Origin: Phalacrocorax aristotelis
Taxonomy: Eukaryota > Chordata > Aves > Suliformes > Phalacrocoracidae
Direction of reading: 5' to 3'
NCBI RefSeq assembly: GCF_949628215.1
Contig: NC_134279.1
Location: 78,175,330-78,239,329, forward strand
DNA: 64,000 nt
Translations under genes and position numbers: made by a program
Shown: positions 12,421 through 24,370 of the stretch, piece by piece
Numbering within the stretch: position 1 is the first letter of the stretch
Layout of the letters: each line of letters begins with the position of its first letter
Notes under the pieces: generated by a model
What the model was told of the DNA's origin: nothing
The model's database searches: none
Seen by the model: the letters and a program-made list of their open reading frames with translations, nothing else

Positions 12421-12905
12421 CTACAAACAACCCCCTGAGGCTGCTGGAGAAGTATAGCTTTGAGAACTGGAAGAAACCGCTTCAAGCCTAGCAAAGAAGT
12501 GAAGAACTGGTGAAATAAAAATAGCTGAGCAGCAGCTAATGCACCTGGGGAATAAGACGCCCTCTGAGGCCATGCACCGCAGAGGGGCTGAGGCAGAGAT
12601 CGATGGCTGAGGGCTGCATAGAGACTTGAACATCTTGTACAAGGGTGAAACCTTGACCTTGGAGGAGGATGAAGGGCTCATTACAGGGGATGAAGGCCCT
12701 CATGTCGCTGGAGCAGCACGCATGCTGCTTGCCCCAGGGACCCTGATGTTTTGAGGCCCTTTTGATATAGGGGAGGATGGTGGAGGACTTGGTGTGGTGG
12801 TACATGTGCCTGAGTCAGATGCTGGTGATGAAACTCTTACTTACATCAGTGTATTTATGCCTGTACAGCGCTGCCTTGAAACCCAGCTGGTGCATGTACA
12901 AGGAA
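12421..12905 (-). pseudogene. Unidentified open-frame block, possible old pseudogene
   Basis: On the minus strand an open frame of about 120 codons is broken by one stop (tga near 12817). It includes MYHHTKSSTILPYIKRASK upstream of a Cys-containing stretch. The plus strand over the same bases is also largely open, with G-E-I-K-I-A-E-Q-Q-L-M-H-L-G. No splice sites, poly(A) tail or known domain was recognised. It could be a decayed retrocopy or an unclassified repeat, or it could be chance. Confidence 0.2.
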
Positions 12906-14481
12906 TGATAGGTACTCAGCTGTTGTGTTGCTTGCATCAGTGCCTGTTTGCCTAATACCAAGTACAAGGTTTTTATTCCAGAGCTGTGCAGCCAGCCTGG
13001 GAAATGCCAGCTCTAGTGCTTTGGCTTTGCATACAATTCTTTCTCAACCCAATATTGTGTTTGCAGGGAAAACATCAAAGCAGCATTTCTGCAGTCCTTG
13101 GAAGTTCTCTAACTCCGGTCCTGCCCGGAGGTCACGCTGAAAGAGGTGAGACATGAAGGAGGAGGACACTATAGGAAGACTGTACGGAGTTCCACCGTTG
13201 ACTAAGAAAGGGCTGGAGGGCTTAGGAGAAGAGGGTGGTGGTGTAGATCTGTGCGATGGAGAACAACCTGGAGATCCCCGGGCGGCTGGGCGTGCCTGTG
13301 GGGCGCAGGGACCAGCCCATCCTTGTTGGAATTGGGGCGCGGGGTGTCAAGCGAGTGTGAGGATGGGACGTTTTGTGGTTTGGGGAGCAAACTGCTACAG
13401 GTTAAAAGCAGTTTGGGAATAGTCTTTGGACTGGAATCAGGCTTTCTCCATTCACTGACACATTTCTAGCTTTTAAGTAATAGGACAGGAAAGAAGAAGA
13501 ACTTGAGAAAAGACAATACTTAGTCTTCTGGAAAATTATAGTGGTCTTTTTTTCATTCATTCTTGACCAAATCAAATCACCCACCTTTTCCAGGGCAGAC
13601 TCAGCTGCCCCTACAGTCAGCATCATCCTGACCATGCCAGCACTTGGTGTTTGGTGAAACCCATCTGAATTTTTAAACGGCTTTGTGGCCAAAACAGTTT
13701 TTCACTCTGAATGAATGCTGGATTGAAGGGGACCCTCCCTTACCCCCAGATTTCACCCCTGGGAAGGAGGGGGAAAGTGCCCAAGTGTGAGGCCCTGGCT
13801 CCCAGGCCTGCAGCTGCTGGGGAAGGAAGGACAGGATGGATTGGGGATGCTCCTGGGGACAGGGCTTGCATGACAGGACAGAAATCTCAGAGGCTGGAGA
13901 TGAAACTCCCTCTGAGTCACCTCAGCTCTGCAACGCAGCTGCCTTCCCGTCCCTGTATTCCCGGCTGTTTTGACCACTCTTCTGGGGATGACCAATGACT
14001 GAGTCATCCCCTCACAAAGCTGCTCCTGGATTCATGATTTCTACAGTTAGTGCGCATCCTGTAATAGATGTTTTCCTACTCAGGCACTGTGTTGGTTTTT
14101 TTTTTTTTGCCCTTGGAGATGGCAGAAACCCACCTGTCTGTCCCTTGATCACTCAAAACCTTGACCAATATGAATAATTAATAGTCTTATCTGGAAGATG
14201 GCACTGAAAACTTTTTTGTTGTTTCCACATTTAAACAAACCACAGAGAATGGGTTTAAAAGGAATCCTAGAGGCACACCTATGCTGCTAAATGAGAGGGC
14301 CAGGGAAATCAGCTGAAGCCCTGGGCCACTGTGGTCCACATAACGGGAGTGGCAGCTTACTCCACAGCTCTCCAAGACAAACCTGCTATAGAGGACTAGC
14401 CTTAATTAGTGCAGATGAAAGCCGGTTCTGGCTGCTCAGCCTTGTGGCCAGAGTTTGGTCTTGATAATTTTTTATTTAGCA

Positions 14482-14530
14482 CTGTGTGTATATACATTTG
14501 TGCGTGTGTATATCCATATATATGTGCGTG
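14482..14530. repeat. TG/TA-rich alternating purine-pyrimidine run
   Basis: This is an imperfect run of gtgtgtatata, gtgcgtgtgtatat and atatatgtgcgtg blocks. It is low-complexity DNA of microsatellite origin. Confidence 0.8.
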
Positions 14531-16224
14531 TCTCAACCTAATCATAGGCACAATACTGTATGTGCAGGAAAAATAGCATGCACACCCCACGCTGCGGATG
14601 TCTGGCATCCAAAGAGTCCAGGTTACAGCTCCTCTTAATCAGTCCCTTGTGCATCATACCATACCTCCTGCACTCAGTTGCCATCTGCCGCTTATCTATC
14701 ATGAACCTTTCATTAATACAAGTCTTTTATCTGCTTGCTAAGCACCCAGGCAAGCTCCAGTAATTATCAGCTTTGGGAGTTCAAGTCAAGCTTTTAATGC
14801 CACAATTGGATATTTTCCAACTGCACACCTTCTTCCATACAGCGCCACTTACCGTGGGCCATCCTTTGCTCATCCTGGGTACTCTGTAGACATTTATTAA
14901 GAGATATGCAACAATGATGAATGTTCATCTCTTCTGGCCAGTGTCTAGTGCTGTCGTCATGTAGATTTTCTGGCAGCAAAGACTGCAGAGATCTGAAACC
15001 GGATGGTTACATATCCGACACAGCATGGGAAGGGAGCGTATTTAACTGACAGTTCACGACTGCTAAGTGGTGATATCCACTAATGCCAGAAGTGACGTGG
15101 TGGTCCCCGCATGCCCTTCACCTCCAGCTTAGCACTAATTGCATTGCCAGGCTTGGCCACACAGCACAACACGCAGTGAAAACTAAAATCACTTTTCTTG
15201 CGAAGAAAGGTCAGCGATATTGACAGCTGAATATAAATCTCCACTGGCAACTCATGAAATCTGCATTTTGCCTCCCATTCCGTGACCAGAAATACAGCAC
15301 CCGTACACTGCTGAGGCCTATTACGGGTCAGTGGGCATTTCACAATTATAAAGGGCAGGCACTTGCTTCGGTTAGTCTATTTATTGTGCCAAGGGCAAGA
15401 TGAATACTCAGCTTTTCATGTTATGAATAAAATATTAAACTCATGGGGTTTTGGTTTGTTTTGTGAGGATGCCATGTGGCAAGGGATAACAGAAGAATTG
15501 GTTTGGTCTGACACTGAGCTGGGAACGTCAGTGCAGCTCGGACAACGTTATCCTCAGCCTTTTCCTGACCTTCAGCCTCAGACTCTATTTTTTTACTGCA
15601 GAACTTGCTCCCAGGTGCAGAGCACTGATGACCACAAACACAGGTGTGTTTCACCCCTGCCAGGTTTTGAATTCAAACGACCATACCGTAGCAGCGATAC
15701 AATTTGACAAGGCAGCAGCAGATCACCAGTTGGAGTCTCATGGAGCACAGTTTGAAAACCAGTACGGCCAGAGATCTCACTGGGGCATTTGGTTTATAGC
15801 AGGAATCTCAAGAACGTCTTCAGGACAAGCAAGAGCACTGTGAGTAGGTTTAAATCCTTTGTGCATCCCTGTTGCTGTAGTGAGCACCTTGGTCATCGCT
15901 TGTAAGGTTGGTGAGAGGATGTGCTGTATATGGCGCTGTAATGTATGCCACAGGCAGACTGTACGTGCCACGGAGGAGCGGGTGCTTCTCTGGGACGGGG
16001 CCAGAAAGCTGTAGGTCAGTCCCTACACACCTATGTGGAGATAGGTGTTGTTTTTTTGAACAGATCTCCAAGTGCCTACAGGAACCCTGCAGACTCCGGC
16101 AGATTCCTCCCCTGTATTTGTTTATCCCCAGCTTGACGTCCCAGCTAACCGCGCTCGGCAGGCACTGTCTGATGCATTTGCTAAAGGATTCCTGCAGGCA
16201 AAAAGGAAAATAAAACTTTTCTTC

Positions 16225-16240
16225 TTTTTTTTTTTTTTTT
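16225..16240. repeat. Poly(T) run
   Basis: Sixteen T residues are followed by ctttttgcag. The pyrimidine tract and AG resemble a splice acceptor, but no open exon of note follows. Confidence 0.8.
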
Positions 16241-19200
16241 CTTTTTGCAGCATTGAAAATGCGTTTTCTAAATGTGGGTCCATTCCCAAAGTGTCCCAGT
16301 GACACTTTGGCTATGCCATAAGGGGATTCAGGTACACAAGTCCAAATTATGGCTTTGAAAGTTGCACCTAGCCAGTACTGGAAGTCTGTTAGTCACTGTG
16401 GTTTTGGCAGGAAGGATCTTTAGGGTGTTGTCCATTGACAAAAAAAGAAAATCCTGATTCCTCTTCAGGGGTGGTCTAAGCCTGTCTGTAATTCACATCT
16501 AGGGAATTACCCCAATTTTCTCATTTGGGACTGATGCTTGAAACAAACTTTTCAAACAGGACCTCATCTTGAACATCCACTAAGACAGGCTGGGAACCAG
16601 GCTGGCATGGGGGATCTGTCCGAACCCTTCCGCTTTGGTGTGGTTCCTCTCCACACCCAGTTCCCACCCTGCTTCAGGGCTGTCAGGGACCTGTGGGTCC
16701 AGGCACTTGCAAAGCACTGGAAAATTGCTAAGTATTGCAGCAAGGTGGACAAGAAATGCTGAGACCACTCATCTCACAGCACTGTTAGCCTCTTAGGCAC
16801 TTTTCTGCTTGAGTTTGGAGCCTTCAACCCTACTGTATTGCAAGGGGACAACTGGGCATGCGGGAATGTGCTGCAGGAACAGCGGGAAGGGGAAGATGCT
16901 GAACATGCTCACAGGGAGATGCTGAGCCCAGCCCTTCTGTGGGAAATCGGGCAACATCCCCCACTTTGGATAGGCAAGAAGAAACTCCTCCTGCAGTTCA
17001 TGGCCTTTTCCATGCAGCTCCCTCTGTACGCTGGGATCTGGTGGTAAAGGCCATGGCCAGGAGGAGATGACACTCGGCTAGAAGAAGCCCATCTGAAAAG
17101 TTTATTTTGTTTATTTGTTCTCCAAAACTAGTTTCTACTTGCTATCAGATAAAAAATTATAACATTTGTTTCTCTGTTTAGAAACAAAAATTCTTTTCCC
17201 AGTGTTTTTTGCCAACTTGAAGAAGGTACCTAAGGGCTCCATTTAAAGGGATAAAGAAGGATAAATGACAGGAAACAAAATTTTTAAAAAGCAAAAGGCT
17301 TTTTTCTTAAACACAGAACTGGAAAGACAATTTTAAAATCCAAGCACTAAGTCAAAACAGGATATTTTTCATGTGTGAAAGTTTGAAATGAAAAATATAG
17401 GTTGGCTCCAGCCACAGGTTTTTTATATCATGTTTTTACTTGATAGGGATGAGGATGAATCAAGGGAGAAGGATGCCACTTCAGAAGGAACAGCCATGTG
17501 TGACATTGTTGCCAGTAACCTATAAATTATACACGGAGAACTGCTGCTCATTTAATCTTACACTCAAAATGAATCAATACATTTTCTAGTTTGCATTGAT
17601 GGAAGTTCACAGGCTCTTCTGGGTACCTTGGCAGAATGTTTTGGGTGAGCGTTGCCTCTGCTGCTAATTCCCAGCCTCTGATAACCAACTTCTGCCTCTG
17701 CAATGAATTCTTACATCGCTGCAGTAATTTATTTTCATTATCTTATGCTACACCACGAGCCAGTGAAGAGCTGCTGCTAAGTACCTCCACCTGAGGAGTT
17801 TAGAAAATCTTCAAAGGCAGATATTTTTCTTCTTTGAAAAGACATGAGCACTGGATTTTCCCATTATTACTTTCAGTTAGATTTGGTCTTACAGAAAAGC
17901 AATTTCACCTGAGATTAACGTATCCTTATAAAGCATTCCTGTCTTCACTGTACAGCTGGTTGTTTTTCACTGTACGTGATTTATTTTTCAACCAAACTAA
18001 AAATATCTTTGCATTTTGGTGGGATTTTTCATTCTCTAACTAAATGCATCAGCAGCCTACATGCAATCAAGTTTATGGAGATTCAGAAATAAGTTTCCTT
18101 TTCCCCGCGATCAGGCACAGGCGACCGGGTTCCAGACTCACCCTGCTAACAGAAATGTTTTCTGTAACCTGCTGTCCCATTGGTATGGGACTTTGCTTGT
18201 TTGGGGTAAGCACAAAGCAATAAGTAGACTGAAGTCTTTTTTTAAATCAAGCATCAGCCACATCTTCTGGACACCAAATGTCTAAATCACCTCTCAAGAC
18301 AGTGCACAGAGGAGACTCTGTAACACTTTCTTTTATCATATCTTCCTTTTTTGGATCTCTTCAGGCATTTTTTTGCCAGGATCATTCTAGTTTTTAAGAC
18401 CAATCTGTTTAAAATGTATATTATCATTCAAGTGGTGGAGGATGCTGACGCAGATCAATTACTGAACACGCTCCTGCTTTAACAGCCTAGCTGCAGAATT
18501 GCATATATTGGCTTTGCAATCCACAGAACCACAGTGCTCAAAAATGAAATGTTGCTTATTTTTTAAATGACAGCCTTTCTGTCAGAGGAACCTGGGGAAT
18601 ATGATCAATACATAAATCAACATGCTGGGAAAAAGAAATAGAGTTGCAGGGTTCTGCTCCGAGATCTTCAATTTTGTGAGTCATGAAATTCACAAGCACA
18701 GGTTAAAAATGTTCTTGGGTTTTAACTTGTAGCACAGGGGTTGCCAAACTTCACTTATTGCTCTGTCTCTTAAAAAAGTTGTGGAGAAATTGCATATGCA
18801 AGATTCTCCTCCTAATGTATGTCTAATTAAAAACTTAATTGGCTTGAGCTAAATATTTCTGAACTCTGGTAAAGTAAATGAACATTTAAAGCTCCCCTGA
18901 GGCCATTATAGCAAGTACTAGCCAGAAAAATAGGGTTTTGTTTTACCAAAAATGAAGACTTGAACACAGCATGAAGTAAAACCAAGACCTGTCAACCGGT
19001 CAAAATGGCAGCAGGCAGGAAAGCCAGGTCTGAACTGGGCAGTGGGGTGAGGCCCTGGGCTATTGCAGGGCTTTTTACTTTTCCCAGAAATTCTGCTTTG
19101 ATTTCTGTTGCTTAATAGTTTTTTCTATAATCTATTTTTTTTGGGGGGGGGTGGGGGAATGTCTATATTTCTGTAATATCTTTCTTTCTTTTCAATGGCA

Positions 19201-19481
19201 TAGCATTTCCCAAGCATTCACCTCACTCAAAAGCACTTACATTGCTCTAATGAGAGCAGCCTTTGAGGACATCTTGTGTTATCATTAAAAAAGGAACAGC
19301 ACATGATACTCTCTGTTAATGCTCTGTGCAACATGAACTATATAAAAAAAACAACCCCCAAATATCAGAAAAGTCATCTTGATATCCCTCTTAATATTCT
19401 GCAATAATCTGGAAAAAATGTCTGACAGCCTCAGATCTGATGACCCATCAACGGGACCTGTGCCCCAGGATAAAGCTTTGG

Positions 19482-20070
19482 GAAACAGTGTGGCCAGCAG
19501 GAGCGGGGCAGGGATGGGGCCCCTGTGCTCGGCCCTGGGGAGGCCCCACCTCGAATGCTGGGCTCAGGTTTGGGCCCCTCGGGACAAGAAGGGCCTTGAG
19601 GGGCTGGAGCGTGTCCAGAGAAGGGCAGCGGGGCTGGGGCAGGGTCTGGAGCACAAGTGTGCTGTGGGGCGGCTGAGGGGGCTGGGGGGGGTTTAGCCTG
19701 GAGAAGAGCGGGCTGAGGGGAGACCTTCTCGCTCTCTGCAGCTGCCTGAAAGGAGGGTGTGGTGAGGTGGGGGTTGGTCTCTTCTCCCAAGTAACAAGTG
19801 ATAGGATGAGAGGAAATGGCCTCAGATTGTGTCAGGGGAGGTTTAGGCTGGATATTAGGGAAAAACTTCTTCACCAAAAGGGTTGTCAGGCACTGGCACA
19901 GGCTGCCCAGGGAGGTGGTGGAGTCACCATCCCTGGGGGTATTTAAAAGACATGTAGACGTGGTGCTTGAGGACATGGCTTAGTGGTGGGCTTGGCAGTG
20001 CTGGGTTGATAGTTGGACTTGATCATCACAGAGGTCTTTTCCAGCCTAAATTATTCTATGATTCTATGAA
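19482..20070 (+). mobile_element. CR1 LINE, 5'-truncated copy with ORF2 C-terminus
   Basis: This is a plus-oriented CR1. It reads in pieces as the ORF2 end ([15 protein letters not shown], then [15 protein letters not shown]), then the 3' UTR phrase ggacttgatcatcacagaggtc, and ends ttattctatgattctatga at about 20068. Frameshifts break the frame. It is in opposite orientation to the closely similar copies at 38 and 43 kb. Confidence 0.93.
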
Positions 20071-23000
20071 ATGCAGGATTCTGTATTCAGGGACTTGACT
20101 TGTAGCTAAATCTCTGTTAGGTTTTTCCACACAACCCTTAGACATTTGGAGACCACCCAGCAGAGGCCCGACCACAGGGATGGCCACCCTTGGGAAGGTG
20201 GTCCAGAGAGAGGGGCAGAGTCCCTGCCTGATAGTCACTTGGAACCAAAAAGCCCGAGCTCTGCCTCGTGCAGGGCCTGATTTTAGCACATCAGAAACAC
20301 AAGCTGCCTACTGCCTGGTCTTCCTCTGTAGACTCATCCCCAAGGCACAGGGAGGTACTTATCACTCATCATTATGTAGCTGAGAATTTCAAATGCTTTA
20401 AATTCAACCTCACACAAGAAGTGTTCAGTTCTTCCCTCTGATGCTTTGTGGCTATGGATGGTGTCACCTTAGATCTGAGGGGTGAATGACAGCTTCATCG
20501 CCATAGTCAGAAAGGGGTTGTTTTGCAAAGAAAAAAAAAGTAAAGGTGTCAGAACATCTTATAACCTGTGTTCTTGTTTGTATCTGGTTCTTTTTCTATA
20601 TTCAGATTTTACTTACCTAACTTTATTAAAACTGATTCAGTAAAACTGATAACATAAATAGTCTGGAAACTAATTCTTTGAATCCAACCTATATTTATCT
20701 AGGATAAATCATATTTATCTTGCATAAGTCAGGGTCAAGTAATCCAACATAGCCTGGCTTGTATGAAGCAATTTTGTCCCTGTCTTTTGCCTTGTCTAGC
20801 TGGATTAAAAGGGCTACATCTGTAACCACCTCTGGAGATGGAAGAGGGGTACCTGTCACCAGCTATGAGCGCCCCTCATCTGCCAGTGCCTGCTCTTCTC
20901 CCCTCTCCAACCAAATTATTAGTGAGATCTTTCTAGGCATTTCAGTCAAAACTACCCAGGTGAGCTTAAATGTAGCCGACAGGTCTGTATCTAGCAGCTG
21001 ATTTTGACTAAAATAGGTATCAGTGTGTGCACACAGGCAGTCCTCTGGCAAACCAGCAAGAGATGTGGGGACAGAAACATGGGGCGCTGATCCTGGGCAA
21101 CCCAGCGTGGGCATCACTCCCTTAGTTCCCCTGCTGTTAATATGGGCAGAGCCTTCTGGTAAATGCCTCCTTTGAGCAATAGAAGGGGCTTTATTTAGAG
21201 TGTGATCTAGCAGCTTCACTGGACATGGAGCAGATCCATTGACAAAGAGTTAAAGTGCAGCTTCGGCAGAATTGAACCGTTTAAGTACAATAGACCAAGT
21301 ATTAAAACAAGCAGCCAAAACGTAAAGAGGGCCAAGCACCTGAGATGTCACAGACACCTGTCCCAGGGAATTTCTACCAGAAAACGTTGCTTAGAAATGT
21401 AAAATCCTCCTGTGTGTGCCTAGAAGAACCCTGGCTCTGGGTAAACACCTAGCTACTTATCTCGAGGCTGATACTGCCTAGGAATTCATAAATAAGGGAA
21501 GTCTGCACTTAAAACCTTTCAAAATAACACAGAGCATGGCTAGGATGCACAGAGAGGGGGAACAGCTGACTTTTGGATAATAATAGCAGTAATTTAGTTC
21601 AACGAGGAGAACTGCAAAGTCCTTCACCTGGGGAAGAACAACCCCATGCACCAATATATGCTGGAGGCTCCCCAGCTGGAAAGCTGCTGGGCAGAAGAGG
21701 ATCTGGTGGCCCAAGTGGGCACCAAGTTGAACGTGAGGCAACAATGTGCCCTTGTAACCAAGAAGGTGGGAAGCTGTCTGTTGTGTGCAGACAGCGGGAT
21801 TTGAGCATAGTGCAACCACAGAGCCAATACAGACACTAAATCATACAGACTTTTACTCCAGCAGTCTGGTCTCCAAAGGGTAGGAAGAAAATTCATGGAA
21901 GAAAGCAGAAGAGGAGGAATATTTCTCCTTTTATTATAGAAATCATAACTTTGGCTTTATAATGTTGAATCGCAATTTCCCCTGAAAGCAGTCCTTTGAC
22001 TGAAAAATATAACACAGCCACACTACGTTATTAAGTAAAGAGTCTCCTCAGCGTACACACATACGTACATAAGTATATATCACACCTCCAAATACTGTCT
22101 TAGACGTGACAGTGATGGAAGGTCAAACGAGAAAAGCATGTAAGCTGGAAATGAGAGAAACGTGGATGTTCTGTCATTGAGCTGACCAAGGTGTTCAGCA
22201 GAATTAAAGATTTCAAAACTTTATTCAGATAAGAGCCAGAGCCAGCCGTGAAAAATAGAATAACCAAAAAGTAGGTAAATCTGTTTTAGTATTCCAGATC
22301 AGGCAGCTGAAAGCAGACAGATTATTACTGTGAAAGGAGGTCTTTGGGGATCCTTAGGACTCGGTCTGACACAGACGTCAACAGGAATACATATTTGGAC
22401 TTTGTTAATAAGTTATCAGAGAGATAAAGTAATTCATGTTATAGAACCACACAGGGACAGCACCTGGTGCACTGCTTGATGCGAATGCCTAGGAGAGAAT
22501 TACTGAGATGGAAGATCAGGAGGAAAGGGGGAAAAAAGCAAATAGGAGAAAGCAAAGATCTGATCCAGAGATCTGCTGGCTGGGTACAGTTCACTGGCAG
22601 GGCAATGTCCCCCCACAAGTTCTGTTGTCCTCGTCAAAGATGTCGTAAGATTTTCATTCCCTTCCCCACTTTGTTTATATTTATTCACGGAACCGATAGG
22701 GTTTTGACAAGGTGGATTTTTGTCCTGCTCCTAAAGGGCTGTGTGTTCCAGCTCATAGTAGTTCATCTTCTCAGCAGACATGATGTATTATCATCTATTC
22801 AGCCTCTTTTATATCATAACTGATCAAATGAAGTTTCCCCCCTCCTGCTCCTTCTGAGACGCAGCAGATGCAATTGCGCAGTGGCGGAAGGCGCAGCTGG
22901 GCATCCCCAGCAGAGGTGCCAGGATCTGCTGGTGCACTGCACGCATGCCCTTAACAACATGTGCAATGATCCTTGCTGGCTCCCAAACAGTTTCACTTTT

Positions 23001-23177
23001 TATCTTCCTTCACTGACCTTGCATTTATATTCTAGCCCTTCTCTTGTCATCCTGATTTTATGGCCAAGTAAGACTCACACATCACGCAAAAAAAATCCTT
23101 GGAGTATAGTGCCTAATTTCCAACAAATGCTCCTTTCCTCTCCCCATGGCTTGCTTACCTTTGGAGCAAAATACCAA

Positions 23178-23390
23178 AATAAATTGGATATTAGGAAAAG
23201 TTTCTTCACTGCAAGAGTGGTCAGGCCCTGGCACAGGCTGCCCAGAGAGGTGGGGGAGTCACCATCCCTGGGGGTGTTCAAAAAACCTGTAGATGTGGCA
23301 CTTCAGGGTCTGGGAGGCCTGGGGGTGTTGAGTTGATGGATGGACTTTATGATCTTAGAGGTCTTTTCCAACCTTAACAATTCTATGACC
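23178..23390 (+). mobile_element. CR1 LINE, short 3' copy
   Basis: It starts within the end of ORF2 (attggatattaggaaaag, then [13 protein letters not shown] type coding) and runs through ggactttatgatcttagagg to a decayed tail, acaattctatgacc. It is in plus orientation and severely 5'-truncated. Confidence 0.9.
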
Positions 23391-24362
23391 ATTGCCAGAG
23401 TTTGATTTCCCACCACACTGAAGCAGCGTGCTTCTCATCCTGCTAGTTTAAACACAAACACTTCCACAGATACTCAGATCAGGTGTGTAATCTCAGCACA
23501 ATCCTGGGCAATTATCCCACAGTTTCTTGGGGAACAGCAAGGCTTTGACTGCTCTGCTCAGCTTTCCGCCCATGGCGCTGCAAGGCATATTACAGCATTA
23601 GTTAAGCTTCAGAAGACTAGTGATGGTATGTTTTTTGTATATGAATGCTCTATGGATTTAGTATCATCAAATTACTGAAGTTACTAAAAAATTTTCTACA
23701 TTGGCAAGGGAATTAAGTTGTACAGCTCTAAAGGATTTTGTAACTATAATTGTGATTTCTTTGAGAGGTACTGTGGTGGGAAAGTCGTGTTCTTAATTTT
23801 TTTTAAAAAAAGGATATTTGCTAAAAAAAAATGTGAAGATCAGACTTTAAGGTTTACAGATATTTTGAGATCCTTGGGTGAAAATCTATATTAAAACATG
23901 AAATACCAGCCTTGACAAAAAATGTTTTATTCTTCAGCTATGAATCACCTCAGCAAACAAATCTCTCCTAGATTCGAGATGAAATGCCTTGGAATAAAAG
24001 GTTATTAATTTGCTGTTGCTGGGCTCTTAAGCATAAGGTTGTCTACATTATGTTTGTATTTATGGCCATTCCACTTGACGTGGGTGGGCAGTGATAAGAT
24101 TTGAAAGGAGATATTCAATGAAAGCTAAAAATAAACAACAGCTATATTTGCTGAATGACAAAAACATAACGCAGCTGTTTGTAGAGGAGAGCACAATACC
24201 TCAATGCAGCATAGGACTGTCTGAGATTTAAACAGTCTGGTGCCAAAAAGGCATCATGCCTAGTTCTTTTACTTTTCACAGTTTCCCTGTCTACCTGAGT
24301 ATTTCTTCCAGATTTGTAATATTCTACTGTGAAACTTCTGTAAAGATCAGGCACCAGCATCC

Positions 24363-24370
24363 TGACGTCA
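24363..24370. promoter_or_regulatory. Consensus CRE palindrome TGACGTCA
   Basis: This is a perfect 8-bp cAMP-response element, the binding site of CREB/ATF family bZIP factors. It sits in a locally CpG-containing stretch (ctgacgtcacccggcgag, then gagccggcgg) inside otherwise AT-rich DNA. A perfect 8-mer is expected about once per 65 kb by chance, so function is only a possibility. Confidence 0.35.

Larger units (their letters stand above)
5402..19480. other. Gene-poor stretch, about 14 kb
   Basis: No chain of exons could be built here on either strand. Open frames exist (the longest is about 223 codons at 7700-8371), but they lack splice context or recognisable domains and have ordinary composition. 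Contents that I can name are two CR1 fragments at the left end, an unexplained open-frame block at 12.42-12.91 kb, a TG/TA-rich run near 14.5 kb, and a T16 run at 16225-16240. Confidence 0.6.

Noticed and set aside
13257-13361. Short ATG frame beginning M-E-N-N-L-E-I-P-G-R-L
   Set aside because: It has 34 codons, upstream stops, no splice sites and no conserved motif recognised.
19431-19976. Pro-rich 181-codon frame antisense to the CR1 at 19.5 kb
   Set aside because: It is the complementary frame of CR1 ORF2; the same Pro-rich frame recurs at each CR1 copy (38.1-38.9 and 42.9-43.5 kb).
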